Source: CS1-C013 sp964347265
GTDB taxonomy: Archaea > Aenigmatarchaeota > Aenigmatarchaeia > Aenigmatarchaeales > Aenigmatarchaeaceae
Assembly: GCA_964347265.1 (NCBI GenBank)
Contig: CAYFXV010000002.1
Location: 24,604 to 88,603 of the forward strand
DNA length: 64,000 nt
Direction: 5' to 3'
In this document: piece by piece, positions 1 through 8,479 of the stretch
Numbering within the stretch: the first letter of the stretch is position 1
How the letters are laid out: each line of letters begins with the position of its first letter
Position numbers and translations under genes: made by a program
The notes under the pieces: generated by a model
What the model saw: only the letters and a program-made list of their open reading frames with translations
What the model was told of the DNA's origin: nothing
Databases searched by the model: none

Positions 1-205
1 AAGATGATGTGGCTTCTCCTGGAGCATAGCTTACAGTTGTTATTACTGATGCAAGATGGTTTAGTAGTGTTACTGGTTCTGCATACGTTGAAAATGCAAA
101 TACACTCTCAACAATTCCTTTTGGGGAGAAGATAACAGAAGCTATTACTAAAATTAAAATTAATTGTGCTAAAAGTACTATGAAATCTCTTATGGTTTCA
201 GCCAT
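1..205 (-). CDS. Membrane-anchored protein, partial (runs off window)
   Basis: Sixty-eight codons are visible from an ATG; the rest lies beyond the left edge. The N-terminus (MAETIRDFIVLLAQ...) is followed by one hydrophobic helix at residues 8-25, then a mostly polar segment. A GGAGG ribosome-binding site at 216-220 sits inside the last codons of the upstream gene, so translation is coupled. It is the last visible member of the pilus-like operon. The single N-terminal helix matches the other small operon members. I do not recognise the family. Confidence 0.6.
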   Translation of the reverse strand, partial: MAETIRDFIVLLAQLILILVIASVIFSPKGIVESVFAFSTYAEPVTLLNHLASVITTVSYAPGEATSS

Positions 206-211
206 AAAAAA

Positions 212-2839
212 TTAACCTCCAAATTGTTTCATTAAACTTTCTTCTAGATCTTTAAATGGTTCACTATATGTTCCACTCTCATGAATGTCAGTATAATTTA
301 GAGATGTGTATGGGTACCCAGGCCAGCTTATTGCAGCTTCAGCAAGTGTTTGTCCAAGTGTCACAGGATCAAACATACTCCATTTTCCAAGAGTTTGTTT
401 TACTGTTGCTTTTAAACCCTTTTCAGCAGCTCTAGTACCAAAGGATAAAACTACTTCTACAATAGTCAAAATGTCAGCTGCTCCCCAGATTGCTGTGTAT
501 GTATTAATAAGATCTGCGTCAGCGTAGCAATAATTAGATCTTTTGCCTTCCATATCAACTTTGATTGGATGAACAAAAATAGTAGGTTGACCATCAAGAT
601 TGGTCTTCCAAACTTTTGCCACAGCAAAACAAGGACTGACAACATAAAATCTGGGATGCGGAGGAACATTTTGAAGTGCTGCTTGCCAACCTAACAAGTG
701 CTTCCATGGTTCAATTGGTCTCCAAGACTTAACACTATATTCTGTAGCATTTTCGCTCAAATAATATGGAGATTCGTATTCAGCTGCTTGAGAATAGACA
801 CAAAGAGAATTCCCCATACATCTTTCAGTCATATGTGTTAATATTAATCCTTTAGCAAACCAACTATTAGGTGCAACAAGGGCTGTTCCGTCTATAAAGA
901 CCATCTTTTTTAATTGTTTGCTTGCATATCTTGTAGCAAACACTTTCCACGTTGGAACAGGAAATGCATTAAAATCTTTACTAAAAACTCCATATATCAT
1001 TTGTAATTGATTTTCTAATAGTTCTTTTGTTGCATCGTCAACAACAGCACCACCATCCACTAAATCTATTCCTTTAACAAGATGTTGCAATCTAAAATCT
1101 TCAACAAATCTACGGAACGTATCTTCATTACCACCACTGGCAGCCCATAATTGTTTTAAATTATCTATAATTTGTCTAACTCCCATTGGTTCGCCGCCTA
1201 TCATTCTATCTTCAAAAAAACTGAAATATTCATCATAGTGGTCTAAATTTTTAATCTCAGCTAAAATATCATCAATAGATTTTGCAGGATCTATCACTAT
1301 TAAATCTGAAGCCCTAACAAAAACATTTGTCAAATCAGAAGCATGATAAAAAACAAGTCCTCCACCTTCTTCTTGCCACAACCTATTAATAACCTTTACA
1401 GCGTCTTCTGCTGATACATCAACTCCTATACCAATTCCAAACCTCTCAGCATAGAACTTTATTTTGTTTTTAAAATCAAGATCTTTAGCTTCAAGTAATA
1501 GTTTAATGACTTTCTCTCTAAGAGATTGTGCTGTAGGAAATAAAGGATCTGCAGGATCAGTTACTTGGACTAATCTCCACATAGCATCAGTTCTTCTATA
1601 TATTTCATCACCGGTTTGTGGAGTCAATTTATCAGCAAGGTACCATTTTCCTTTCAAATAATTTTTCATTCTATCAACTCTTTTTGTAACTGCGTTGGAA
1701 ATTTTTTGTATCCATGACAATTTTTTAACATCATCTTGCAAAACACCAGGATTTGCAAGATCAAACATCTCATCTATAAAATTAGCTTTGTCGGTTTGTC
1801 CTGCTTCTATTAATGCATCATGAAGTTCAGTCATCACTTTACGCGGATTATATGTTGGTTTTACATAACCAGGATCAACAGCCTGGCCGGGATCTACAAT
1901 TTGAATATCATTCCAATCAGCTCTGCTTGGATCAAAAGGTCCAGGATCTGTATAACGTACCCCATATTCCTTTACTTTATCCACATAACCACCATACGTA
2001 GAATCGTACTCTGTTACTACCATTTTTTCTGGTATATCTACATCTTTTATAGCGAGTCTAACATTTCCAGTAACAGGGTCTTCTGTGCCCATATATCTAA
2101 CAGTTTTTGTACCATCATCCCATAGAGTGCCAACCCAACCTAAACTATCAGGAGCATGGTCACCTAAAAATCTTAAAAGATAATGTGCATCTCTATTACC
2201 TAGTTTATCAACAATTATTTGAAGAGAACGACCAGTTCCTTTAAATTCACTAAATGAATTACTCAAACCCTCTACCAACATTTGTCTGAACGTATTTCTT
2301 TTAGTTAACCAGGTTAAGAAACCAAAATCCCTTCCTTTAAATAAAAGTTTAATTCCTGCTTTGGTTGCTTTGTACGCATAGTAGGTTCCCACTAAATATT
2401 TTGCTAAACCTTTTGCAACTTCCGCACCTCTAAAAGCAGCCCAAAAAACAAAAGTACTTGCTGCACCACCACTCCAAGGATAAGCCTCATTCCACGCCCC
2501 TCCTCCCATCTCAGGAAAGTGTTCATAATATATTTGCCACTCAGGCATACCCCCTCCCAAAAATGCGGAAATATATGAATAAGTACCATGTTTCTGACAT
2601 AATCTTATTGGAACAGTCTCGTAATAAAGAGAACGGGATGGTTCGTCATAATTCGGGTCACTTGGAGAATAAGTCGGAAAGTCATCATTAGCAACTATAT
2701 TTATTGCTTCTCTTAATTGCAAAGCTGTTTGGTTTGCCAAAGATTCACAACTAGGAACCCCAAATATACTTACAAATAACAAAGCGATTACAATAAAAAT
2801 GAAAACTGTTAATCCTAAATCAAGTGCTTGCTCAATCAT
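212..2839 (-). CDS. Large membrane-anchored surface protein of pilus-like operon
   Basis: An 875-residue protein with one N-terminal transmembrane helix (about residues 8-27) and a long polar domain presumably outside the cell. There are few cysteines: an N-terminal pair near residues 31 and 81, a close pair around CMGNSLC, and two more near the C-terminus. A hydrophobic or amphipathic stretch occurs around residues 125-170. The N-terminal plan (short polar head, helix, then an amphipathic segment) resembles archaeal pilin-like proteins, but the size is far beyond a pilin. The gene starts five bases after the upstream 94-residue gene ends, so it belongs to the same operon. I do not recognise a family. 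An adhesin or tip protein is only an inference from size and context. Confidence 0.75.
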   Translation of the reverse strand: MIEQALDLGLTVFIFIVIALLFVSIFGVPSCESLANQTALQLREAINIVANDDFPTYSPSDPNYDEPSRSLYYETVPIRLCQKHGTYSYISAFLGGGMPEWQIYYEHFPEMGGGAWNEAYPWSGGAASTFVFWAAFRGAEVAKGLAKYLVGTYYAYKATKAGIKLLFKGRDFGFLTWLTKRNTFRQMLVEGLSNSFSEFKGTGRSLQIIVDKLGNRDAHYLLRFLGDHAPDSLGWVGTLWDDGTKTVRYMGTEDPVTGNVRLAIKDVDIPEKMVVTEYDSTYGGYVDKVKEYGVRYTDPGPFDPSRADWNDIQIVDPGQAVDPGYVKPTYNPRKVMTELHDALIEAGQTDKANFIDEMFDLANPGVLQDDVKKLSWIQKISNAVTKRVDRMKNYLKGKWYLADKLTPQTGDEIYRRTDAMWRLVQVTDPADPLFPTAQSLREKVIKLLLEAKDLDFKNKIKFYAERFGIGIGVDVSAEDAVKVINRLWQEEGGGLVFYHASDLTNVFVRASDLIVIDPAKSIDDILAEIKNLDHYDEYFSFFEDRMIGGEPMGVRQIIDNLKQLWAASGGNEDTFRRFVEDFRLQHLVKGIDLVDGGAVVDDATKELLENQLQMIYGVFSKDFNAFPVPTWKVFATRYASKQLKKMVFIDGTALVAPNSWFAKGLILTHMTERCMGNSLCVYSQAAEYESPYYLSENATEYSVKSWRPIEPWKHLLGWQAALQNVPPHPRFYVVSPCFAVAKVWKTNLDGQPTIFVHPIKVDMEGKRSNYCYADADLINTYTAIWGAADILTIVEVVLSFGTRAAEKGLKATVKQTLGKWSMFDPVTLGQTLAEAAISWPGYPYTSLNYTDIHESGTYSEPFKDLEESLMKQFGG

Positions 2840-2843
2840 AACA

Positions 2844-3128
2844 TCACATGCACATACAAAAGATTCTTAATGATTCATCATTTGTATTAGTTTCTACAAC
2901 CAAATCTTCTAAAGTTTCAAGAGTTTTTTCATCACATAAAATACCACTAATATTAGAATAATCAAGAGAATGGTAGCCTGGGCAACCATGTGCAATATAA
3001 GGTCTACAACATTCTCTCATTTTTTGTTGCAAATTAGCTTCCCCTCCCATCACCCTTGGAATATCTGCAAAAAATATTAAGACAACTAAAATAATTAGAA
3101 ATATTATTAAACCAACAATTTTTCCCAT
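2844..3128 (-). CDS. Small cysteine-rich membrane-anchored protein
   Basis: A 94-residue protein starting at MGKIVGLIIF. One hydrophobic helix covers residues 4-21. It is followed by a short ectodomain with six cysteines: a CC pair (MRECCRP), one in AHGCPG, one in ILCDE, and a C-terminal CMC. A longer reading frame upstream is possible, but it would overlap the previous gene by about 90 bases, so I chose the internal ATG that starts right at the helix. Disulfide-rich, exported and pilin-like in plan. No family recognised. Confidence 0.6.
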   Translation of the reverse strand: MGKIVGLIIFLIILVVLIFFADIPRVMGGEANLQQKMRECCRPYIAHGCPGYHSLDYSNISGILCDEKTLETLEDLVVETNTNDESLRIFCMCM

Positions 3129-3144
3129 TGTGAATTCCAAATAA

Positions 3145-3498
3145 TCACTCTTCTGGTTTTTTACCTCTGCACGCGTCTCTACATTTTTCCCACTTCTCGT
3201 CGTTATCATTCGGAGGCATGCAACCACCATGACCATCCGGGGGGAGCATAAGACAATTTAATCCAAGTTCCTTAGAACAGTATTCATGCATATATACAGT
3301 TTGTCCTTCTATTTCAGTTGTTGTACCTTGGTAGCCATCTTCAGCCCAAAACATACAGTACCATCTAAAGTCTTTTATTCCTTCTACATCTCCTCCTGTT
3401 GCAAATAAGGGTTCGATAAAACCTGAAATCAATAAAAAACCTAAAACTAAGAAAATTGTTAATGCCAACAAAATTTTTGTTATCAAGCCGCCTTTCAT
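3145..3498 (-). CDS. Small cysteine-rich exported protein, possible minor pilin
   Basis: A 117-residue protein. The N-terminus MKGGLITK precedes a hydrophobic helix (residues 6-27). A K-G pair before the helix is what archaeal prepilin peptidase sites look like, but this is only suggestive. The ectodomain has six cysteines (WYCMFW, EYCSKE, LNCLML, GGCMPP, EKCRDACRG). It lies between other single-helix, cysteine-rich genes transcribed in the same direction. No family recognised. Confidence 0.65.
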   Translation of the reverse strand: MKGGLITKILLALTIFLVLGFLLISGFIEPLFATGGDVEGIKDFRWYCMFWAEDGYQGTTTEIEGQTVYMHEYCSKELGLNCLMLPPDGHGGCMPPNDNDEKWEKCRDACRGKKPEE

Positions 3499-3537
3499 AA
3501 ATAGTTTATTTTGTTAATTGGTTATTATATTTTACGG

Positions 3538-3708
3538 TTATTGACCTTTTGGAGAAAAAAGTTGAGCTATACTAAAAGCTATTTTTTCCAACCAATCAGT
3601 ATTTTCCATGAAGAAAAATATAATAAAAAATACAATTACAAATATTATTATTATTATAAAAAGTGTGCTAATTACAAATCCTTTATTCACATTTGCTGTT
3701 TTGACCAC
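3538..3708 (-). CDS. Small single-helix membrane protein
   Basis: About 56 residues, dominated by one very hydrophobic isoleucine/phenylalanine-rich helix, then a short polar tail ending SPKGQ. I chose a GTG start at 3708 because a GAGGTGAT ribosome-binding site lies just upstream. An ATG at 3729 or a GTG at 3690 is also possible, and all overlap the end of the upstream gene. Function unknown. Its position says it is part of the pilus-like operon. Confidence 0.5.
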   Translation of the reverse strand: MVKTANVNKGFVISTLFIIIIIFVIVFFIIFFFMENTDWLEKIAFSIAQLFSPKGQ

Positions 3709-4021
3709 AAGTATCACCTCTTTCAACATCAGCAGTTGTTTTACAATGTTCTTTTAAATAGCATCCACAAAAATATATATAAGTATCAGGAAAATGAGGA
3801 TCATGAACAGACATACAAGATGAGCCATCAGGATTTTTTCCACAATCTTTATCTGAAGTGCAAGTTTTTTTAAACTCTTCTTCAGTCTCTTCTGTAAAAG
3901 ATACCTCAGGTTTAGGCAGTTCTTTACCATAAATAAATGACCATGTAACATAGACAGAAAATAAAAAGATTAATATAGCACCAACAACTGTAACAACTGA
4001 TGTTCCCCTTTTCATATTCAT
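3683..4021 (-). CDS. Cysteine-rich membrane-anchored protein with pilin-like leader
   Basis: A 112-residue protein. The start MNMKRG followed by a 20-residue hydrophobic helix (TSVVTVVGAILIFLF...) fits an archaeal class III (prepilin-type) signal, where cleavage follows K/R-G. The ectodomain carries nine cysteines in 60 residues, including CTSDKDCG and CGC, which suggests several disulfides. It is a good candidate for a minor pilin or a small tip protein. Family not recognised. Confidence 0.65.
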   Translation of the reverse strand: MNMKRGTSVVTVVGAILIFLFSVYVTWSFIYGKELPKPEVSFTEETEEEFKKTCTSDKDCGKNPDGSSCMSVHDPHFPDTYIYFCGCYLKEHCKTTADVERGDTCGQNSKCE

Positions 4022-4061
4022 AATTAATTTGAATAATACTTATATTTAATTTTTTAAAAAA

Positions 4062-5639
4062 TTATGCAATCTCAAAAATAGTTACTGACCTGTCATAGCT
4101 ATCATAACAACTATGCCAAGTACCTATATCAGGACATAATGCTCCACCGCATTCTTGCCATCTTCTCCACCAATTTTTAATTATAACTCTATATGTTTTA
4201 CCATCTTCAAGCACTCCATTACAACTGATAGGGGCACCCGCAGAATCAGTTGCATTTGTGCGTAGTGAAATAGGTTCTTCAAAGAAGTATTCTACAGCAT
4301 CTTTACTATCATGGAGCGTACGACATTGTTTATCTCTTTGGGTTGCAGGAAGCATACAGTCATTCCAACCTGTACATGGATCACAGTCTATGTCATCAAT
4401 AGGGATACCGCTCTCAGTTGCTATCTCATTCATAATAACCTGTCTAATATTAGTAGTAGTACCAGCAGGTGGTTGAACATGAAAGTCTGCAACTACTCTC
4501 GCTTCCCAATATTTGTTTCCAAGAATATTTGTCCTATAAAATTTATCATCTTTATCTAAAATATCTTCCCAAATAGTATTAAAGTTTGTTCTAATGTGGG
4601 ATGCAATTCCAGCAGTGGTTCCAGGAATCATAACAAAAACAACAGAATAACGTTCACTGTCTGGTACCCAAAATACACCATATATATAATTCCAACCATT
4701 TGTTAAAACAACTGAATTATGATCAAAAGCAGTGTCTTTAACTCTCCATATATCACCTCCCCAACTTCCATCATCCTCATTGGCTGACCACCATATCATA
4801 TCTCTTTTATTATCACAGAAATCACTATCACTGTTTCCACAAAAACAATAATCATATTGATTTATCCAATACCCACCAATCACCGGACCACACCAACAGC
4901 CCCCCATAGTGTAGCATCTCCATCCATCAGAATAACCATACCAATTACCAATGTTATTGTTAGGACGATTCCCACCATCATCACAGTTGCCAAATTGGGC
5001 ATCATTTCCTGAGTCTGCTATAAAACCTCCATCATCTCCAGGAGCAAAAGGACCAGTAGATCCATGACAAAAGAATGAACCATCAACTTGTCTACCCCTT
5101 AAATTCATGTTAATACAAATTTCATCCAAATCTGTTATTCCAATACCAGCATCTCTGCAGAGGAGACAATCAGGATATCCTTTATTAGTAAATTCTGCTT
5201 CATCTGCATCGTTTGTACTTGCAACAGTACCGTATAAGAAACTCGCTTCATCTATAAAATGTCCTTTCCCAACTTTTGATTCTTTAGTGAAAGGAAGACC
5301 TCTTACATCAATTCCAGTCCTAGTAGCTTCTTCTCCATATTTTTTAAAATCATCAAAAATAGCTTCTGATATTAAACAAGCAATTTCTGATAAATCATAA
5401 GAACCAGGAGCTGATGTAAATATACGTTCAGCTTTGGCATCTATAGCATTAAAAGAAGCTGTTCCTCCTTGTCCCCATTCTGGCTCAGTTGGTCTTCCTG
5501 ATTCAGGACCTAATTCCCATGCATGCTCCCAATCTATATCACTTGTAGCTTGCACCCATTCAACACTAACAAACAAAAGAAGGAACATAAGAGCTAAACA
5601 AAGAAGTACAAAAAATAAGTGTGATGACATACCTTCCAT
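4062..5639 (-). CDS. Large secreted Cys/Trp/Gly-rich protein of pilus-like operon
   Basis: A 525-residue protein with an N-terminal signal or anchor helix (residues 8-27, ending VEWVQA), then a wholly polar exported domain. It has about 20 cysteines, often in close pairs (CLLC, GGCWCG, CFCG, CDPC), and is unusually rich in tryptophan, glycine, asparagine and aspartate around residues 200-310. No catalytic motif is evident. Such composition suggests a disulfide-stabilised extracellular structure. The gene lies in the same strand run as the FlaI/FlaJ-like pair and was probably exported or assembled by them. The 30-base space before it is large for this operon, so an internal promoter is possible. 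Confidence 0.7.
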   Translation of the reverse strand: MEGMSSHLFFVLLCLALMFLLLFVSVEWVQATSDIDWEHAWELGPESGRPTEPEWGQGGTASFNAIDAKAERIFTSAPGSYDLSEIACLISEAIFDDFKKYGEEATRTGIDVRGLPFTKESKVGKGHFIDEASFLYGTVASTNDADEAEFTNKGYPDCLLCRDAGIGITDLDEICINMNLRGRQVDGSFFCHGSTGPFAPGDDGGFIADSGNDAQFGNCDDGGNRPNNNIGNWYGYSDGWRCYTMGGCWCGPVIGGYWINQYDYCFCGNSDSDFCDNKRDMIWWSANEDDGSWGGDIWRVKDTAFDHNSVVLTNGWNYIYGVFWVPDSERYSVVFVMIPGTTAGIASHIRTNFNTIWEDILDKDDKFYRTNILGNKYWEARVVADFHVQPPAGTTTNIRQVIMNEIATESGIPIDDIDCDPCTGWNDCMLPATQRDKQCRTLHDSKDAVEYFFEEPISLRTNATDSAGAPISCNGVLEDGKTYRVIIKNWWRRWQECGGALCPDIGTWHSCYDSYDRSVTIFEIA

Positions 5640-5669
5640 AAATAAAATATTTTTAAACTCGTATATAAA

Positions 5670-5855
5670 TCAAACTGGTATTGCATGACAATGTGTTGCA
5701 GCAGCAGCACCAAATGGTATCCAAAATAAAGCACTACAAACAAGGAATTTAACTAGTTTTCCACCAGTATAATGATTTATTAAGAAGAAAAAAACAACAA
5801 TAACTATAAGAGATATAATTATAGTTCCAATGAATTTTGTCATTTCTTCTGTCAT
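5670..5855 (-). CDS. Small two-helix membrane protein
   Basis: A 61-residue protein starting MTEEMTKFIG. There is a strong helix at residues 6-25 and a second hydrophobic stretch (FLVCSALFWIPFGAAAA), ending THCHAIPV. An earlier ATG at 5879 would overlap the upstream gene, and a GTGAT element lies upstream of the chosen start. Unknown function; member of the pilus-like operon. Confidence 0.5.
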   Translation of the reverse strand: MTEEMTKFIGTIIISLIVIVVFFFLINHYTGGKLVKFLVCSALFWIPFGAAAATHCHAIPV

Positions 5856-5869
5856 GGTCACGAATATCA

Positions 5870-6073
5870 CTAAAACCAAATGAAAGTTTTGATAAAACTT
5901 TCTATTGCTCCTCCTATTAATTGTGAAAAAAGTTTAATGAAATTAGCAAGTGCTACAAGTGCTGTTCTAACAAATTTGATACTTGTAATCTGCTCCCATA
6001 ATAATACTATTAATAAACCTAAAATAATTGCGCCAATCAGAATTGCATATGCAGCACTTATAGGCATTGCCAT
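5870..6073 (-). CDS. Small membrane protein, TAATG-coupled
   Basis: A 67-residue protein starting MAMPISAAYA. Its ATG shares bases with the upstream stop codon (TAATG), and a GGTGTA ribosome-binding site sits a few bases before it. This decides the start over an ATG at 6091. One long hydrophobic helix (residues 8-27) is followed by an amphipathic helix and a second weak hydrophobic stretch. Pilin-like architecture, family unknown. Confidence 0.55.
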   Translation of the reverse strand: MAMPISAAYAILIGAIILGLLIVLLWEQITSIKFVRTALVALANFIKLFSQLIGGAIESFIKTFIWF

Positions 6074-6249
6074 TAAAATACACCAAGCCATTTAGCTAAT
6101 TCTTTTAAACCATTAAAAAGATAAGCAACCCAACTTCCTCCTAATTTGGGTGTGAGTATGAAAATAACTGTAATGAAAATTGCTATGAACATTAAAACTA
6201 AGAAAAGTTTAACTGGTAAACCAAATAATCTTTCTCGTTGACCTAACAT
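6073..6249 (-). CDS. Small single-helix membrane protein
   Basis: A 58-residue protein starting MLGQRERLFG, with a hydrophobic helix at about residues 12-32 and a C-terminal amphipathic helix (YLFNGLKELAKWLG). A TTG start at 6270 is an alternative that overlaps the upstream stop. Short basic head, helix and amphipathic tail match its neighbours. Unknown function. Confidence 0.5.
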   Translation of the reverse strand: MLGQRERLFGLPVKLFLVLMFIAIFITVIFILTPKLGGSWVAYLFNGLKELAKWLGVF

Positions 6250-6266
6250 TTTAACACTTTTGATTA

Positions 6267-6389
6267 TCAAGGATTTACGCTAACTTGGACTTTTATGATA
6301 TTAACCATTAGATAGTTGCCTATTAATAGTATTAATGCTCCAACCATAATTCCAATTGCTATATAAACTAACAGTTCTGCAACTCTCAT
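6267..6389 (-). CDS. Very small single-helix membrane protein
   Basis: A 40-residue gene. Its ATG overlaps the stop of the FlaJ/TadC-like gene (TAATG), a hallmark of translational coupling in this operon. Nearly the whole protein is one hydrophobic helix (residues 5-30) with the short tail KVQVSVNP. It is easily missed because of its size. Unknown function; the tight coupling to the membrane platform gene suggests it works with it. Confidence 0.55.
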   Translation of the reverse strand: MRVAELLVYIAIGIMVGALILLIGNYLMVNIIKVQVSVNP

Positions 6390-8479
6390 TAAACCGCCGG
6401 AGCTAACATACCCTCTATTGTTCCCCCAAACATACTATACGTGCCAAGCCAACTTATAATATATATTACAATTCCAATTAATAAAATAGTCCATATATTA
6501 TTTCTCACACCAACAGGATCTTCTCCATATTTAATGCCGTTTAAAAATATTGAAAGAAGAACAGCAGTTTCAATCATATAAATACCAACTATTAATTGAA
6601 ATACAGGAGCTGTAATAGGCAATTCTCCTCCCATTGCCCAAGGAATCAACATCAATGATTGGGCTGCTCCCATGCCAGGACCGGCTGCTCCAATTATGCT
6701 CTGCATAGCAGCTCCTAAATTCCCTAGTATTTGTAATATAATGACAGCCAAAGTTACTGTCACGCCTGCAACTAATGGAGATAAAATCATTGCTAAAAAT
6801 TTCATGCTAGAAATTGTTTCACCTAAAATTTCTTCTATCTCTTCTTTAACCTCATGTACTCCTTTCAAATATCTTGATATAACAACCATTGAGCTTGCAG
6901 CTGTTTTAACACTCTTCTTTGAAGATTGAATTACTGCTTGCATTATTGATTGAATTAGGCTAGAAGGAAAATACCATATTGCTCCAACCTCTTTATCAAA
7001 CAAGGCTTGTTCAAATGTATAACCAAACTTTCTCATATTCAAGCTGATTAGCTCAAATAACTCAGATACTTTTAATTCTTTTAGATTTTCTCTTACTATA
7101 TCTACTGATTGTTCTAAAGGAGTACCTCCTGCAATTATATTACCAAGTTGGAATAAAGCCACTGCAAACTCGTTTTCTATTTTTTCTATATCCCTTCTAA
7201 CCTTGATTTTTTGATGACTATCTAAAAATGCATAAATACCTACTATTAGAGCTAGTCCTAAAACAATTATCATAGAAAAACTAACAGAATAATAGGTATC
7301 AGGATTATCTAATCCAATTAATCCTACAAATAAGAATGGTAAGGATATGAGAAGAGCTATTGGCCATATTGGAATAGTAGCATTTCCTAAAATAAACTTT
7401 CCCATTGGAGGAATTCCTTTTGCTTTGGATATGTCTGGTGGAGAAAATGTTGGAGGTTTGGTTGATAATATATGATTAACAATAAAATAGAGACACAATG
7501 GCAAAAGTATATCATAACCAAAAACCACAAAACTTGGTTTTACTTTTTCTGAAATAAATATCAAGACTATTGGAAATAGGACCAAACCCATAACAGGAAG
7601 CAGAATACCCATTGCATAAATGAGTGTCATTGGCATTCTTAGTTCTGCTGCATAATGTTTGGCTCTTTCTCTTGTTCCATTTAATATAACATCTATTGTT
7701 TCATTATAAACCATCTCTCTTCTTTTGCTTTCAATTGCAGAACCTCTTAAAAGATTTAGAGCTTCTGAAAATTCTTTGTTTTTATCCTTCCATTTGGTTA
7801 TATAAACAATTAAAGCTTCATCAGCTGAAGAATATTTTCCAATTTCTATGTCCCACAAAAGTTTTCTTAAGTCCCAACCCAAAGGACTGTCTAGATTTCG
7901 AGATGCAAATTTTATTGCTCCTTCCATATTAGGAGAACCTCTCATATAAATGACCATGTATAAAATTGCAAGAACAGCATCAGAAGACATTTGCACGCTC
8001 ATTGATTTTGCTCTAGCAGCTGGAAATTTATAAAAATACAAAAATGCTCCTAAAGCTATAATAAAACCAAACCAACCTAAAATATCACCAGAACCAAAAA
8101 AGACAATATAAAACATGGCTATGACAATCATTACTAGACCTATCAGAATTGCCAAAGAGAATGTTCCTTTAGGGGTTGCATTTATGTAAGCAGCCCTTAA
8201 ATCAGTTAAAATTTCTTCTCTCATTTTTTTATCAGGATCTATTGGAAACAAACCTTCTGCAAAACGACAAGCCTTTTCATACAGTGTTTTTGGTTTTATT
8301 TTAACTTCTTCTAAAAATTTTATGTATTCATGCGGATATGGGTAGAATTCTCTTTTTTCAGGTATTTGTATTTGACTAACTTTCAAAGCTTTTTCTAATT
8401 CTAATCTTTTAACTTCTTCAGCTTTCATCAAAGCTTTTGCAGATTTCTTTTTTTTCTTTCTTCTCAGAGTAATTTCCAT
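6389..8479 (-). CDS. FlaJ/TadC-like type IV pilus assembly membrane protein
   Basis: A 696-residue integral membrane platform of the type II secretion F / TadC / FlaJ family. The N-terminus is lysine-rich and cytoplasmic (RRKKKKKSAK), followed by two similar modules. Each has a cytoplasmic helical domain and a membrane block; the first is around residues 160-340, the second around 430-620, with further helices to the end. A duplicated F domain is typical of archaeal FlaJ/TadC proteins. The gene is TAATG-coupled to the ATPase gene upstream. In known systems this protein sits in the membrane beneath the pilus and is driven by the ATPase. Whether the product is a pilus, archaellum or secretion device cannot be decided here. 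Confidence 0.9.
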   Translation of the reverse strand: MEITLRRKKKKKSAKALMKAEEVKRLELEKALKVSQIQIPEKREFYPYPHEYIKFLEEVKIKPKTLYEKACRFAEGLFPIDPDKKMREEILTDLRAAYINATPKGTFSLAILIGLVMIVIAMFYIVFFGSGDILGWFGFIIALGAFLYFYKFPAARAKSMSVQMSSDAVLAILYMVIYMRGSPNMEGAIKFASRNLDSPLGWDLRKLLWDIEIGKYSSADEALIVYITKWKDKNKEFSEALNLLRGSAIESKRREMVYNETIDVILNGTRERAKHYAAELRMPMTLIYAMGILLPVMGLVLFPIVLIFISEKVKPSFVVFGYDILLPLCLYFIVNHILSTKPPTFSPPDISKAKGIPPMGKFILGNATIPIWPIALLISLPFLFVGLIGLDNPDTYYSVSFSMIIVLGLALIVGIYAFLDSHQKIKVRRDIEKIENEFAVALFQLGNIIAGGTPLEQSVDIVRENLKELKVSELFELISLNMRKFGYTFEQALFDKEVGAIWYFPSSLIQSIMQAVIQSSKKSVKTAASSMVVISRYLKGVHEVKEEIEEILGETISSMKFLAMILSPLVAGVTVTLAVIILQILGNLGAAMQSIIGAAGPGMGAAQSLMLIPWAMGGELPITAPVFQLIVGIYMIETAVLLSIFLNGIKYGEDPVGVRNNIWTILLIGIVIYIISWLGTYSMFGGTIEGMLAPAV

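Noticed and set aside
1820..2125. 101-residue open frame on the plus strand inside the 875-residue gene
   Set aside because: It lies opposite a long coding frame and has no ribosome-binding site or family match; it is a shadow of the A/T-rich gene.
3511..3873. 120-residue plus-strand frame rich in Tyr, Lys and Phe
   Set aside because: It overlaps two minus-strand genes with clear membrane helices, and its composition is that of a reverse-strand shadow.
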